Source: Vitreimonas flagellata (lineage in GTDB: Bacteria; Pseudomonadota; Alphaproteobacteria; Caulobacterales; Aquidulcibacteraceae). Taken from it: a DNA stretch of 64,000 nt. How positions within the stretch are numbered: position 1 is the stretch's first letter; each line of letters opens with the position of its first letter. Shown here in pieces: positions 46,886 to 56,445 of this stretch. Under the pieces are notes generated by a model. That model did not search any database, had not been told where the DNA came from, and saw only the letters and a list, made by a program, of their open reading frames with translations. Where the stretch lies: contig NZ_SBJL01000002.1 of the NCBI RefSeq assembly GCF_004634425.1, positions 124,001 to 188,000 on the forward strand, written 5' to 3'. The position numbers and the translations under genes were made by a program.

Positions 46886-47179
46886 TTACGGTTCCAGCGG
46901 ATCAAATTTTTCGAGCACGGGCCGCTCGGCCAGGCACGGCATCAGCTTTGGGCCGGCGTTGCGGAACCATTCGGAGGCCATATGGGAGTCGAGTGTGGCC
47001 TGGTCGGCGTACATTTCCATGACGACGTAGGTGGTCGGCTCTTTTTGTGAGCGGCAGAAATGATAGGTGGTGACGCCCGGCTCGTTGGCGCGTGTGGCGG
47101 CCACGAGTTCGCGCATCGCCGCTTCAAACGGCGCGGTTTGATCCGGCTTCACTTTCATGGTCGCGATAACACCGATCAT
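46886..47179 (-). CDS. Antibiotic biosynthesis monooxygenase (ABM) family protein
   Basis: A 97-residue dimeric alpha+beta barrel: IGVIATMKVKPDQTAPFEAAMREL, PGVTTYHFCRSQKEPTTYVVMEMY, then DQATLDSHMASEWF. These small proteins include quinol monooxygenases and stress proteins; the substrate is unknown. ATG at 47179 has GGGAG upstream; a frame open to 47317 is unsupported. Confidence 0.88.
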   Translation of the reverse strand: MIGVIATMKVKPDQTAPFEAAMRELVAATRANEPGVTTYHFCRSQKEPTTYVVMEMYADQATLDSHMASEWFRNAGPKLMPCLAERPVLEKFDPLEP

Positions 47180-47231
47180 TGAGCTTCTCCCTTTGTCTTG
47201 CGCGCAAGCTTCGGCCAGCGCGCGCGCATGA

Positions 47232-47897
47232 TCAAGCGGTCGCGAACCAGATGACGTGGCGTGCGCCTTTGCCTGCGCGGGCGCGCACCTCGTCCTCTTC
47301 GACTTTGAAGCCGACATGACGAAGCCGGCGCGTAAAGCTCGTGTCGGGCCCGGCTGACCAGATGGCGAGAATGCCGCCGGGCTTCAGCGCGGCTTTCGCA
47401 GCGGCGAGCCCGCCCGCGGAATAGAGCCTATCGTTCTCCGCGCGCGTGAGGCCCTCGGGGCCGTTGTCGATGTCGAGCAGGATGGCGTCATAGCTTTTGG
47501 ATCTGGCGCGGATGGCGTAGGCGACGTCATCGACGATCAACGAGACGCGCGGATCGTCGAGGCCGTTTGCGGTGAGCGCGGCCATCGGGCCGCGCGCCCA
47601 ATCGAGGATTTCGGGCACAAGCTCCGCCACCGTGATGCGCGCTTTCGGGCCGAGAGCGCCTAGGGCGGCGCGCAACGTGAAGCCCATGCCGTAACCGCCG
47701 ATCAACAGATGCGGAGCCGCGCGCCCGTGCAGACGCTCGCACGTCATCAAAGCAAGCGCCTCTTCGGAGCCGCTCATGCGGCTGCTCATCAGCTCATTGC
47801 CGCCGAGCACGATCATGAAATCGCCGTCGCGACGATAGAGGCGAAGCTCTTCGCCGCCGGGCACGATGGCCGTGCCGAGAAGTTCGCGCGGTTTCAT
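47232..47897 (-). CDS. Spermidine-synthase-like methyltransferase-fold protein
   Basis: A 221-residue Rossmann-fold protein with the SAM-type glycine loop LLIGGYGMGFTLRAALGALG, AELVPEILDWARGPM, and YDAILLDIDNGPEG. It resembles the spermine/spermidine synthase family without its N-terminal beta domain, so the substrate is probably different. ATG at 47897 is preferred to 47936. It and the ABM gene lie on the same strand, 52 bases apart. Confidence 0.75.
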   Translation of the reverse strand: MKPRELLGTAIVPGGEELRLYRRDGDFMIVLGGNELMSSRMSGSEEALALMTCERLHGRAAPHLLIGGYGMGFTLRAALGALGPKARITVAELVPEILDWARGPMAALTANGLDDPRVSLIVDDVAYAIRARSKSYDAILLDIDNGPEGLTRAENDRLYSAGGLAAAKAALKPGGILAIWSAGPDTSFTRRLRHVGFKVEEDEVRARAGKGARHVIWFATA

Positions 47898-47934
47898 GCC
47901 GCCTTCTAGCTTAGCGGCGCCGGCAATTGCCCAC

Positions 47935-47967
47935 ACAAAAACGCCGCGACCTTGCGATCGCGGCGTT
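47935..47967 (-). terminator. Rho-independent terminator of gcrA
   Basis: AACGCCGCGA and TCGCGGCGTT form a 10-bp stem with an 8-base loop, followed on the minus strand by five U residues. It is 20 bases past the gcrA stop codon. Confidence 0.8.
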
Positions 47968-47987
47968 CAAGTGCAGCTTTGAGCTAC

Positions 47988-48497
47988 TTACATCGCAGAG
48001 AGGCGCATCATCCGGCGAAGCTCGTCCGGCGCGCCCGCGGCGCGACGCTTCTTGGCTTGGCTCGGCTGGTAGGCCAGACGCGCATGGTCAGCGCAGTACG
48101 GGCCACCACTGGAGCCACGGCCGCAGAACGCGAAGTTCACGTCGGTCGGGTCGCCAATTGGGTATTTGCACATGCTCTCGTTGAGCGTCAGCACGGAGGC
48201 GGCCTTGCCATCCTCGAGCTTCATCGGCTCAAGATCCGGAATAACGACCGTCGGCAGGTGGCTCGACGGCGGCCGCAGGCGCGGCGCAGTCGGGCTGATC
48301 ACGCGCGGACGAGCCGCACGCACCGGCCGTTTCGCCGGGCGGGACGGTGTCGCGCGGCCCGCCAAACCAAGGCGGTGCACTTTACCGATCACGGCGTTGC
48401 GGGTGACCCCGCCCAGTTGTTTAGCGATTTGGCTTGCGGACAGCCCCTCTGCCCACAGCTTGCGTAGAAGCGCTACGCGCTCTTCATTCCAACCCAT
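47988..48497 (-). CDS. gcrA: Cell-cycle regulator GcrA
   Basis: A 169-residue GcrA protein. The N-terminal domain (MGWNEERVALLRKLWAEGLS, ASQIAKQLGGVTRNAVIGKV) is the helix-turn-helix that binds GANTC-containing promoters and works with sigma-70 RNA polymerase. The C-terminal part has CKYPIGDP and the Cys/His cluster CGRGSSGGPYCADH. GcrA promotes transcription of cell-cycle genes depending on CcrM methylation. ATG at 48497 follows AAGGGG; the frame to 48557 is unsupported. The upstream region carries four GANTC sites. Confidence 0.95.
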   Translation of the reverse strand: MGWNEERVALLRKLWAEGLSASQIAKQLGGVTRNAVIGKVHRLGLAGRATPSRPAKRPVRAARPRVISPTAPRLRPPSSHLPTVVIPDLEPMKLEDGKAASVLTLNESMCKYPIGDPTDVNFAFCGRGSSGGPYCADHARLAYQPSQAKKRRAAGAPDELRRMMRLSAM

Positions 48498-48634
48498 GTT
48501 CAAGCCCCTTTGCCCATGGCCCAAGCTCTCACTTGGGTGGCGGCTAAATTCGCTCATTTCGCTAAAGTGTCAACTAATAGGTCTGCAACATATGGGGATA
48601 TACTAGGACTAGTGTTATCCCCAAGTTACTAACG

Positions 48635-48751
48635 GAATCACAACCGGCTTCTCCCAGGGCTGATGCACAAGCCCCGACTCACTATTTCCAATACAAACGG
48701 CCACTTGGCCCTTTGCTCATGGTTAACGAGCACTCAGACTCATTAAGAATC
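48635..48751. promoter_or_regulatory. Cluster of four GANTC (CcrM) sites
   Basis: GANTC motifs start at 48635, 48676, 48737 and 48747 in the divergent region between gcrA and the ABC-2 permease. TTATCCCCA at 48615-48623 is one base from a consensus DnaA box. No other gene is seen in this 275-base gap. Confidence 0.6.
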
Positions 48752-48772
48752 TATGAAAGGCGCGTTCTCGGT

Positions 48773-49585
48773 ATGGACACCCAGGTCTCCACAGCTCCGT
48801 TGAGCTCCCGCCGCTACGGATCTGTGAATTGGTTGGGGCTGCAAACTCTCGTGGCGCGCGAGATTAAGCGCTTCCTCAAAGTGGGCGCGCAGACTGTGTT
48901 CGCGCCTTTGATCCAGACCCTTCTCTTCATGATGGTGTTTGGCCTGGTGCTGCGGGACGGCAATTGGCCGGGCTCTGAGCGCGCTTACGCGGATGGCCTG
49001 GCGGCGGGCCTGGTCATGATGTCGATCCTGTCGAACGCGTTTCAGAATTCGTCGTCGTCGATCGTGATCGCCAAGGTGCAGGGCAATTCGGTGGACTTCC
49101 TGATGCCGCCGCTTTCGGCGCTGGAGCTAACCATCGCGTTTATTGTCGGCGCTGCGGCGCGCGGCATCCTCGTGGGCGCGGTGAGCCTGATCGCGATTGC
49201 GTGGCTGGCGAACGTCGTGCCAGCGCATCCGCTGGTGGCGATCTATTACGGCGTCGTGGCTGCTGTGATGTTCGGCGCCATTGGCCTGATCGGCGGCATC
49301 TGGTCGGACAAGTTCGATCACATCGCAGCGGTAACGAATTTCATCGTCGTGCCGCTGACATTCCTCTCCGGCACGTTCTACTCGACGGACGTGCTACCCG
49401 AGCCGTTCAAGACGTTCGCACACTTCAACCCGGTGTTCTTCCTGATCGACGGCTTCCGCTATGGCTTCATCGGCCATCACGATGCACCGTTGGTGACAGG
49501 CGCGCTCTGGTCGCTGGGCATTGCGGCTGCACTCTGCTGGGCGTGCTGGGCGATGCTGAAGAGCGGGTATCGGTTGCGGAGTTGA
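48773..49585 (+). CDS. ABC-2 type transporter permease
   Basis: A 270-residue permease with six hydrophobic helices and the ABC-2 signature (FKTFAHFNPVFFLIDGFRYGFIG near the end, LSGTFYSTDVLPEPF before it). The NodJ/DrrB-like pattern suggests export of a lipid, polysaccharide or drug. The start is probably ATG at 48773; ATG 48719 is in frame too. The ATPase subunit is not adjacent; the upstream neighbour is divergent gcrA. Confidence 0.9.
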   Translation: MDTQVSTAPLSSRRYGSVNWLGLQTLVAREIKRFLKVGAQTVFAPLIQTLLFMMVFGLVLRDGNWPGSERAYADGLAAGLVMMSILSNAFQNSSSSIVIAKVQGNSVDFLMPPLSALELTIAFIVGAAARGILVGAVSLIAIAWLANVVPAHPLVAIYYGVVAAVMFGAIGLIGGIWSDKFDHIAAVTNFIVVPLTFLSGTFYSTDVLPEPFKTFAHFNPVFFLIDGFRYGFIGHHDAPLVTGALWSLGIAAALCWACWAMLKSGYRLRS

Positions 49586-49588
49586 GCA

Positions 49589-49852
49589 ATGAGCTTTGCG
49601 CTGCCGCTTTTCGGATTGGCGATCGCGGCAGCGCTGTTCTTTGTGGCGCAGCGTTTTGGATGGCGCGGCGTGGCGTTCGCCGCTGGGGCGCCTCTCGCGC
49701 TGATGATTTGGCTGTGGCTGGCGCTTAAATTCTACTGGATCGACCACACCGGCGATGACGACACGGACGCGATGCTATTTCTCGTCATCGTCTGGTTTGT
49801 ATTCGCGAGCGTGGTTTCCGCGTTGGGTCTCGCGTTTCACAAACGGCGTTAA
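49589..49852 (+). CDS. Small three-span membrane protein
   Basis: An 87-residue hydrophobic protein with helices at about 3-20, 27-46 and 62-82, starting 3 bases after the ABC permease stop. The HTGDDDTDAM loop is acidic. Unknown function; its position suggests association with the permease transcript. Its 3' end overlaps the esterase gene by 4 bases. Confidence 0.7.
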   Translation: MSFALPLFGLAIAAALFFVAQRFGWRGVAFAAGAPLALMIWLWLALKFYWIDHTGDDDTDAMLFLVIVWFVFASVVSALGLAFHKRR

Positions 49853-50859
49853 GCGCTCAGCGTTTTCGCCAGCAGCGGCAAGAACACGTCCATGCGATAA
49901 TCGACGTCGGTGTGGTCGTCGTCGAATTCTTCGTAGATATGGGCGATGCCGGCGGCTTTCAGTTTCGCTGCGAAGCGGCGCATGCCGAAATGGATGCGGA
50001 ATTGGTCGGACCAGCCGCAATCCATGTAGATGAGCTTTAGCTTGCGCAGATTTTCGCCGAGCGTGTCGAACATCACGACCGGATCGTGCTTCATCCAATT
50101 GTTCCAGCGCTCGGGAATGAGTTCGCCGGTGCGCGGGTCCATCGGTAGGCGCATGTTGCGGAATTGCGTGGTGTCGGGATCGTAGAAAGCGCTTTGCGCG
50201 AGATCCATCAGGATCATGCGATCCTTGTCTTTGAGCTTCGGCTGGCTCTCGACGTGGCGCACCCATTTCTCGATCGAGTAATCGAACTTTCTGAGCGCAT
50301 CGACGTCGTCATAGAGCGTCGGAATGAAGAGCGCGTCGAAGCCCATGTCGCCGCTATTGATTGCGATCGCGCTCCAGAAATCCGAACGATTGAGCCCGTG
50401 CCAGGCCGCGCCATAGCCGCCCGAGGATTTGCCGAACACGCCGCGGCGGCCTAGCCCGCCGCAATTGAATTGGACTTCCACGGTCGGCACGATTTCATCG
50501 CAGACATAATCGGCGTAGCGGCCGGAGCCGGCGCTGTTCAGATATTGGTTGCCGTAGAGCTTCGTGAAGCAATCCGGAAACGCCACCACGGCGCGCGCCA
50601 TGCCCTCATGCGCCAGCCGATCCAGCCGCTCCGGCACGTTCTCCCCGCCCGGCTTCCAATTGGTGTGGCCAAGGCCGCAGCCCCAATAGCCGGTCAGATC
50701 GACGATGATCGGCAGATGCTCGGTCGCGCTCCAGCCGGGCGGCGTCCAGACGTGCAATTCGCGGTCGGTCGGATCGCCCAGCGGGTTGCCTTCCAGCACG
50801 ACGGATTGGTGACGCAGGCGGTGCAGTTCGCCGCGCGGTAGAGAATGATCTCGCCTCAT
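49849..50859 (-). CDS. Alpha/beta-hydrolase esterase (enterochelin-esterase-like)
   Basis: A 336-residue protein of the esterase D/Fes-like alpha/beta-hydrolases. It begins with RELHVWTPPGW, the nucleophile elbow is G-K-S145-S-G-G-Y, and an acid/His pair is suggested by WSDQFRIHFG and DDDHTDVDYRMD. No signal peptide. The substrate is unknown. There is no strong ribosome site before the ATG at 50859. Confidence 0.8.
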   Translation of the reverse strand: MRRDHSLPRGELHRLRHQSVVLEGNPLGDPTDRELHVWTPPGWSATEHLPIIVDLTGYWGCGLGHTNWKPGGENVPERLDRLAHEGMARAVVAFPDCFTKLYGNQYLNSAGSGRYADYVCDEIVPTVEVQFNCGGLGRRGVFGKSSGGYGAAWHGLNRSDFWSAIAINSGDMGFDALFIPTLYDDVDALRKFDYSIEKWVRHVESQPKLKDKDRMILMDLAQSAFYDPDTTQFRNMRLPMDPRTGELIPERWNNWMKHDPVVMFDTLGENLRKLKLIYMDCGWSDQFRIHFGMRRFAAKLKAAGIAHIYEEFDDDHTDVDYRMDVFLPLLAKTLSA

Positions 50860-50940
50860 CGATTGTTGATGATACGCCTGGGTTGACCTTGCAAGCGGCG
50901 CGGCTCAAAACCGCGCCTTCCCCAAATTCTGAGAGCCAAA

Positions 50941-52134
50941 ATGAGCGCCGCAGAAAGCCATATTCTTCCCGTCTATTCGCCGCCGCAGCAAAACTTCGAG
51001 CGCGGTGAAGGCTGCTGGATTTGGGACGATAAGGGCGAGCGATATTTGGATTGCATCGCCGGCATCGCGGTGAACGCGCTGGGCCATGCGCCGCCCGTTC
51101 TGGTTAAGGCGTTGACCGATCAAGCCAACAAGCTCTGGCACACCTCGAACATGTTCAAGGTGAAGGGCCAAGAAGAGCTCGCCGCGAAATACACGCGCGA
51201 CAGCTTCGCCGACGTCGTGTTCTTCACCAACTCGGGCACCGAGGCGATCGAAGGCGCGCTGAAGACGGCGCGCAAATATCACACCGCCAACGGCCATCCT
51301 GAGCGCATCGACATTATCGGCTTTCAAGGCTCGTTCCACGGTCGCTCGTATGCGGCGGTGAATGCGTCGGGCAATCCGTCGTACCTCGAAGGCTTCGGCC
51401 CGCGCCTGCCCGGCTTCATCCAAGCGCCGTACGGCGATCTCGACGAAGTGAAGAAGCTCGTCGGCCCGACGACGGCCGCTGTGATCATCGAGCCGGTGCA
51501 AGGCGAAGGCGGCGTGCGCGAAGTGCCGCACGAATTTCTGCGCGGCTTGCGCAAGCTCGCCGACGAGACCGGCTTCCTGATCATCTTTGACGAAGTTCAA
51601 TCGGGCGCTGGTCGCACCGGCAAGATGTGGGCGCATGAATGGTCAGGCGTGACGCCGGACATCATGGCGGTTGCTAAAGGTGTCGGCGGCGGCTTCCCAA
51701 TGGGCGCGTTTCTGGCGACCAAGGAAGCAGCGAAAGGCATGGTCGTCGGCGTCCACGGCACCACATTCGGCGGCAACCCGTTGGCGATGGCTGTCGGCAA
51801 TGCGTGCTACGACGAACTCTCGAAGCCAGCGCTGCTCGAGCACGTGAATTTGATGGCCAACCATCTCGGCCAAGCGCTCGAAGGTTTGAAGGATCGCCAC
51901 CCGGATCTGGTCGTCGATGTGCGCGGCAAGGGCTTGCTGCGCGGCGTGAAGCTGACGATCAATCCGAAGGACATTCAGGGCAAGTTGCGCGATCGCAAAG
52001 TGCTGGTCGGCGTCGCCGGTGACAACGTGCTGCGCTTGGCGCCGCCGCTCATCATCGACGAAACGCAAATCCGCGAAGCCGTGGATGCGATCGACGCGGT
52101 GCTCACCGCTTACGCGACGCAATCGAACGGATGA
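50941..52134 (+). CDS. argD: Acetylornithine aminotransferase ArgD
   Basis: A 397-residue class III PLP aminotransferase which makes N-acetylornithine in arginine synthesis and can also act on succinyl-diaminopimelate. Signatures: [51 protein letters not shown] and the PLP Lys region [14 protein letters not shown]. Its TGA overlaps the argF ATG by 4 bases. The gene order argD-argF-hslO is common in alphaproteobacteria. Confidence 0.94.
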   Translation: MSAAESHILPVYSPPQQNFERGEGCWIWDDKGERYLDCIAGIAVNALGHAPPVLVKALTDQANKLWHTSNMFKVKGQEELAAKYTRDSFADVVFFTNSGTEAIEGALKTARKYHTANGHPERIDIIGFQGSFHGRSYAAVNASGNPSYLEGFGPRLPGFIQAPYGDLDEVKKLVGPTTAAVIIEPVQGEGGVREVPHEFLRGLRKLADETGFLIIFDEVQSGAGRTGKMWAHEWSGVTPDIMAVAKGVGGGFPMGAFLATKEAAKGMVVGVHGTTFGGNPLAMAVGNACYDELSKPALLEHVNLMANHLGQALEGLKDRHPDLVVDVRGKGLLRGVKLTINPKDIQGKLRDRKVLVGVAGDNVLRLAPPLIIDETQIREAVDAIDAVLTAYATQSNG

Positions 52135-53063
52135 GCGACGTCCGCCACTTCCTCGACATTTCCGCGCTCTCGAGCGAAGATCTGCGCGCGATCGTGGATG
52201 AAGCGCACGCACGCAAAGCCGCACGCCTGGATTGGCCGAAAGCCAAGCCGGACGAAGATGCCCCGCTCGATGGCCATGCGCTGGCGATGATCTTCCAGAA
52301 AAACTCGACGCGCACGCGCGTCTCCTTCGAGATCGGCATGATTCAGCTCGGCGGCAAGGCGATCATCCTGAGCGCCAACGACACGCAGCTTGGCCGTGGC
52401 GAAACCGTGCAAGATACGGCGCGCGTGCTGTCGCGCATGGTTGATGCGGTGATGATCCGCGCCAACAATCACCAGGACGTTCTGGATTTCGCCGAAGCCA
52501 GCGACGTGCCGGTGATCAATGGCCTGACCGATCTCTCGCACCCTTGCCAGATCATCGCCGACATCATGACGATCGAGGAAACGCAGGGCGACATCGCCGG
52601 CAAGACGATCGCCTGGCTGGGCGACGGCAACAATGTCTGCACCTCGTTCATTCACGCGGCGGAGAAGCTGAACTTCAAACTCCGCATTGCGACGCCCGCG
52701 AATTACGCCGCGCGTTCGCAAGAAGTAGCGGCGGCGAAAGCGGCCGGCGCGGATGTGAGTGTAACGACAGACGCGAAAGCGGCGATCGCAGGCGCGGATG
52801 TGGTCGTCACCGATACATGGGTGTCGATGGGCGACACGGATAAAGACGCGCGCATGGCCGCCTTCCCGCCCTACGCCGTGAACGACGAGATGATGGCGCA
52901 CGCTGCGAAGGACGCGCTGTTCCTGCATTGCCTACCGGCGCATCGGGGCGAGGAAGTGACGAATTCCGTGCTCGACGGCCCGCAATCCGGCGCCTGGGAC
53001 GAAGCCGAGAACCGCATCCACGCGCAGAAGGCTGTGCTGATGTGGTGCTTGGGCAAGCTGTAA
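52131..53063 (+). CDS. argF: Ornithine carbamoyltransferase ArgF
   Basis: A 310-residue enzyme joining carbamoyl phosphate and ornithine into citrulline. Catalytic motifs are [13 protein letters not shown] (carbamoyl phosphate), [22 protein letters not shown] and [13 protein letters not shown] with the active Cys. It uses the product of carAB. Coupled to argD by an ATGA overlap; hslO follows 44 bases later. Confidence 0.97.
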   Translation: MSDVRHFLDISALSSEDLRAIVDEAHARKAARLDWPKAKPDEDAPLDGHALAMIFQKNSTRTRVSFEIGMIQLGGKAIILSANDTQLGRGETVQDTARVLSRMVDAVMIRANNHQDVLDFAEASDVPVINGLTDLSHPCQIIADIMTIEETQGDIAGKTIAWLGDGNNVCTSFIHAAEKLNFKLRIATPANYAARSQEVAAAKAAGADVSVTTDAKAAIAGADVVVTDTWVSMGDTDKDARMAAFPPYAVNDEMMAHAAKDALFLHCLPAHRGEEVTNSVLDGPQSGAWDEAENRIHAQKAVLMWCLGKL

Positions 53064-53107
53064 GAGCGATTGCTTAAAGTGGCGCGAAGCCCCATCTCTC
53101 GCCGTTC

Positions 53108-54010
53108 ATGACCGAAGCACCGCTCACCGACGATCTCATCGCCAGCTTCAGCCTGGATAACGCGCCTGTGCGCGGGCGCATTGTGCGCATTGCGGCGGGC
53201 GCGCTCGATCCGATCCTGTGCCGCCATGATTATCCGCGCCCAGTCGCGCTGCTGTTAGGCGAGGCACTGACGTTGGCGGCGTTAATTGGCTCGTTGTTGA
53301 AGATCGAGGGTCGCTTGGTGGTGCAGGCCCAAGGCGAAGGCTTGGTGCCGTTGCTTGTGGCCGAGCATTCGAGCGGCGGCTTGCGCGGCTATGCGCGTTT
53401 GACCGAGGGCGCTGCGGAACAGCTAGTGAAGGCCAACCGCGTTCCACCCGCCGAATTGCTGGGCGCGGGCTCGCTCATCCTCACGCTCGATCGTGGACCG
53501 GGCGTTGCGCCGTACCAGGGCATCGTTGCGTTGAACGGCGATACGCTTGCGAGCTGCGCTGAGAATTACTTCCGCACGTCGGAGCAAGTCGATACGGGCA
53601 TTCGCCTCGCGGTCGGCGAACTCATGCGCGCGGATGGTCAAAACACATGGCGCGCCGGCGGCATCCTTATCCAACGCGTCGCCAGCGATGATGCGCGTGG
53701 CGACACGCGTGAGGATTGGAGCCGCGCTTCGATGCTTTTCGGCACTGTGAAGGACGAAGAGCTTATCGATCCCGCTCTGCTGACTGATCGCTTACTCTAT
53801 CGCCTCTTCCACGAGGAAGGCGTGCGCATGGAGGATCCATCGCCGCTTGATGATCGATGCACCTGCAACGAGGAGCGGCTGACGGCTTTGATGCGCACGT
53901 TCGCGAAGGACGAGTTGCAACACTTGATAGAGCCAGACGGCCAATTGCACGCGCGCTGCCAATTCTGCGCCCGTGAGTATTTGATCGATCCGAAAGCCGT
54001 CGGCGCTTAA
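53108..54010 (+). CDS. hslO: Redox-regulated chaperone Hsp33 (HslO)
   Basis: A 300-residue heat-shock/oxidative-stress chaperone. The N-terminal domain has VRGRIVRIAAGALDPIL and LRGYARLTEGAAEQL; the C-terminal zinc switch has Cys-Thr-Cys (DDRCTCNEERL) and Cys-x2-Cys (CQFCAREYLI), which form disulfides under oxidation and activate holdase function. Third gene of argD-argF-hslO. Its stop overlaps the phoB 3' end by 4 bases, tail to tail. Confidence 0.95.
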   Translation: MTEAPLTDDLIASFSLDNAPVRGRIVRIAAGALDPILCRHDYPRPVALLLGEALTLAALIGSLLKIEGRLVVQAQGEGLVPLLVAEHSSGGLRGYARLTEGAAEQLVKANRVPPAELLGAGSLILTLDRGPGVAPYQGIVALNGDTLASCAENYFRTSEQVDTGIRLAVGELMRADGQNTWRAGGILIQRVASDDARGDTREDWSRASMLFGTVKDEELIDPALLTDRLLYRLFHEEGVRMEDPSPLDDRCTCNEERLTALMRTFAKDELQHLIEPDGQLHARCQFCAREYLIDPKAVGA

Positions 54011-54705
54011 GCCGCTTCGATGTCCAGCGCGTAGCCTGCGCTGCGCACGGTGCGAATCGGGTCGTGCTCTTCACCGACCATCAGCGCCTTGCGCAAGCGG
54101 CCGATATGCACGTCAACGGTGCGGGCCTCGACGTACACGTCCGAACCCCACACCGCATCAAGCAATTGTTCGCGACTGAACACGCGGCCTGGATGCTGCA
54201 TCAAGTGGTCGAGGATGCGGAATTCCGTCGGACCCAGATGCACTTCGCGCTGCCCGCGTTTCACGCGGTGCGCCACGCGATCTATGATGATGTCGCCGCA
54301 GGTGACTTTGTCGTCGGCCAAGCCCGGCCGAATGCGGCGCATCACGGCGCGCAAGCGCGCAAGCAACTCGCCCATCGCGAATGGCTTGGTGATATAATCA
54401 TCGGCGCCCATGTCGAGGCCGCGTACGCGATCGCTCTCTTCGCCACGCGCTGTGAGCATCACGATCGGGGTGTTGCGCGTTTCCTGGCGCGCGCGTAGAC
54501 GGCGGCACACTTCGATGCCCGGCGCCTTCGGCAGCATCCAATCGAGCACAACGAGATCAGGATTGCTCTCGTCGGCGATCACCAAAGCTTCCTCGCCATC
54601 CATGGCGACGGAAACGCGATAGCCTTCCTTCTCGAGATTGTACTTCAACAATTGCGCGAGGGCTTCTTCGTCCTCGACGACCAAAACGTGGGGAGCCTTA
54701 GCCAT
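54007..54705 (-). CDS. phoB: Phosphate regulon response regulator PhoB
   Basis: A 232-residue OmpR-type regulator: receiver domain with the acidic pocket Glu11-Asp12, phosphorylation at Asp55 (VVLDWMLPK), LTARGEESD, then a winged helix (VTCGDIIIDRVAHRVKRGQRE, TEFRILDHLMQHPGRVFSREQLLDAVWG, VDVHIGRLRKAL). It binds Pho boxes when phosphorylated by PhoR. Last gene of pstB-phoU-phoB, 10 bases after phoU. Confidence 0.95.
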   Translation of the reverse strand: MAKAPHVLVVEDEEALAQLLKYNLEKEGYRVSVAMDGEEALVIADESNPDLVVLDWMLPKAPGIEVCRRLRARQETRNTPIVMLTARGEESDRVRGLDMGADDYITKPFAMGELLARLRAVMRRIRPGLADDKVTCGDIIIDRVAHRVKRGQREVHLGPTEFRILDHLMQHPGRVFSREQLLDAVWGSDVYVEARTVDVHIGRLRKALMVGEEHDPIRTVRSAGYALDIEAA

Positions 54706-54715
54706 TCAGCGCCTC

Positions 54716-55408
54716 TTAATCGCCGGTCTCCGCCTCGGCCCGCGGCCGTTGCGTCGCGATCTCTTCCCCAGTGACCAAGAAGTGAATGTATTCGGCGATA
54801 TTGGTGCCGTGGTCGCCGATGCGCTCAATGTTTTTGGCGATGAAGAGCAAGTGCGCGCACGATGAGATCGTCCGCGGGTCTTCGATCATATATGTGAGCA
54901 ATTCGCGGAAGAGCGAATTGTAGTGCGCATCGATATTGTCGTCGTTGTTCCAGACGCCGATCGCGGACTGCACGTCCTTGTTGGCGTAGGCGTCGAGCAC
55001 TTGCTTCAAATGATCGGCCGCGATCTTACCCATGCGATCGACGCTGCGAACCAATTGGATCGGCTCGGATTGGTTCAACACCAAAGCGCGCTTGGCGATG
55101 TTCTTGGCGAGATCGCCGACGCGCTCAAGCTCACCGGCGCATCGCCACGCTGTCAGCACGACGCGCAGATCGCTGGCCATCGGTTGGCGTAGCGCGAACA
55201 ATTTGATCGCGCGCTTTTCGACTTCGCGCTGCGCTGCATCGATGCGCGCGTCGCGCTGCATCACGAGCTGCGCCAATTCGGTGTCACGGCGAACAACAGC
55301 AGCCAAGCTGTCGTTCACGGCGGCTTCAGCCAAACCACCCATGCGCGCGACCTCCTGGGTCAGCGCGTCGAGCTCTTCAGTGAATGCTTTGACAGTATGC
55401 TCAGCCAT
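54716..55408 (-). CDS. phoU: Phosphate-transport accessory protein PhoU
   Basis: A helical PhoU protein of about 230 residues with two three-helix repeats (EHTVKAFTEELDALTQEVARMGG; DLAKNIAKRALVLNQS; ERIGDHGTNIAEYIHFL near the end) and the E/D-x-x-x-D metal patches. PhoU damps PhoR and Pst under phosphate sufficiency. An in-frame ATG at 55474 would add 22 Ala/Lys residues; the family start is that at 55408. Seventy bases (or six with the longer start) separate it from pstB. Confidence 0.93.
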   Translation of the reverse strand: MAEHTVKAFTEELDALTQEVARMGGLAEAAVNDSLAAVVRRDTELAQLVMQRDARIDAAQREVEKRAIKLFALRQPMASDLRVVLTAWRCAGELERVGDLAKNIAKRALVLNQSEPIQLVRSVDRMGKIAADHLKQVLDAYANKDVQSAIGVWNNDDNIDAHYNSLFRELLTYMIEDPRTISSCAHLLFIAKNIERIGDHGTNIAEYIHFLVTGEEIATQRPRAEAETGD

Positions 55409-55479
55409 GCTGCTCTTTACTCGACGTGCCAGTGCGGGCGCTGCAGCGCCCTTGGATGCCTTGGGCGCCGCCATCGGAC

Positions 55480-56337
55480 TTAACCGAACCGGCCGGTGAT
55501 GTAATCCTGCGTGCGCGAGTCACGCGGGTTGGTGAAAATCTCCTCGGTCGGACCGGTTTCGACCAGCTTGCCCAGGTGGAAGAAGGCCGTCTTCTGCGAC
55601 ACGCGTGCGGCCTGCGCCATCGAGTGCGTGACGATGATGATGCAATAATTCTCGCGCATCTCGTCGATCAGTTCTTCGATCTTCGCGGTGGCGATCGGAT
55701 CGAGCGCGGAGCACGGCTCGTCCATCAAGATCACGTCCGGGTTCACAGCAACCGTGCGCGCGATGACGAGACGTTGTTGCTGACCGCCCGAGAGACCGGT
55801 GCCTGGCTGGGCCAAGCGATCCTTCACCTCTTCCCAGAGGCCGGCGCGACGCAGCGATTTTTCAACGATCACATCCATGTCGGCCTTCGACTTGGCCATG
55901 TTGTGGATGCGCGGGCCGTAGGCCACGTTTTCGTAGATCGATTTCGGGAACGGGTTCGGCTTCTGGAACACCATGCCGACGCGCGTGCGCAGCACGACCG
56001 GGTCGACGTTCTTGCCGTAGGCGTCCTTGCCTTCGATCTGCAGCGTGCCTTCGACCCGGCAACCATCGATCGTGTCGTTCATCCGGTTGATGCAGCGCAG
56101 GAAGGTTGTCTTGCCGCAGCCCGACGGGCCGATGAAGGCCGTGACCGAGCGATCCGGAATGTCGAGCGAGACGTCGAACAGCGCCTGCTTCTCACCGTAG
56201 AAGACGCGCACGTCGCGGGCGCTGACCTTGGTCGCCGCGCCAACCAGCGAACCGGCTGAAGCCTTCACGGTCGGGGTCGTCATCATGCTGGGCGGCATCT
56301 GGCCTCGCTCAGCATTGGCGGCCGAAAACTCTTCCAT
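55480..56337 (-). CDS. pstB: Phosphate ABC transporter ATPase PstB
   Basis: A 285-residue ATPase with Walker A GPSGCGKT (70-77), Q-loop [14 protein letters not shown], signature LSGGQQQR, Walker [13 protein letters not shown] and the switch His in VTHSM. It drives the PstSCA phosphate importer, whose other genes are not in the window. The start at 56337 has AGGGG upstream and adds a 30-residue N-terminal extension. A Pho box lies 77 bases upstream. Confidence 0.96.
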   Translation of the reverse strand: MEEFSAANAERGQMPPSMMTTPTVKASAGSLVGAATKVSARDVRVFYGEKQALFDVSLDIPDRSVTAFIGPSGCGKTTFLRCINRMNDTIDGCRVEGTLQIEGKDAYGKNVDPVVLRTRVGMVFQKPNPFPKSIYENVAYGPRIHNMAKSKADMDVIVEKSLRRAGLWEEVKDRLAQPGTGLSGGQQQRLVIARTVAVNPDVILMDEPCSALDPIATAKIEELIDEMRENYCIIIVTHSMAQAARVSQKTAFFHLGKLVETGPTEEIFTNPRDSRTQDYITGRFG

Positions 56338-56413
56338 GTCAGACCCCTAGGCGCGGTCCTGCCGGACCGTGGACTCATCCATCCCGTTTGCGCCCCGCTC
56401 TTAGGCGGGTTTC

Positions 56414-56431
56414 GTGACACTGATGTGAAAC
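56414..56431 (-). promoter_or_regulatory. Pho box upstream of pstB
   Basis: On the minus strand GTTTCAC-ATCA-GTGTCAC: two 7-base repeats differing at one base and spaced by 4 (11-bp period), the arrangement of PhoB sites (CTGTCAT-N4-CTGTCAT). TAAGAG follows about 10 bases further and may be the -10. It lies in the 108-bp gap between phoR and pstB. Confidence 0.65.
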
Positions 56432-56445
56432 GGCCATGCAAGGAC

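Noticed and set aside
56338-56445. Remnant of pstC or pstA in the phoR-pstB gap
   Set aside because: The 108 bases show a Pho box and small hairpins but no recognisable hydrophobic coding remnant.
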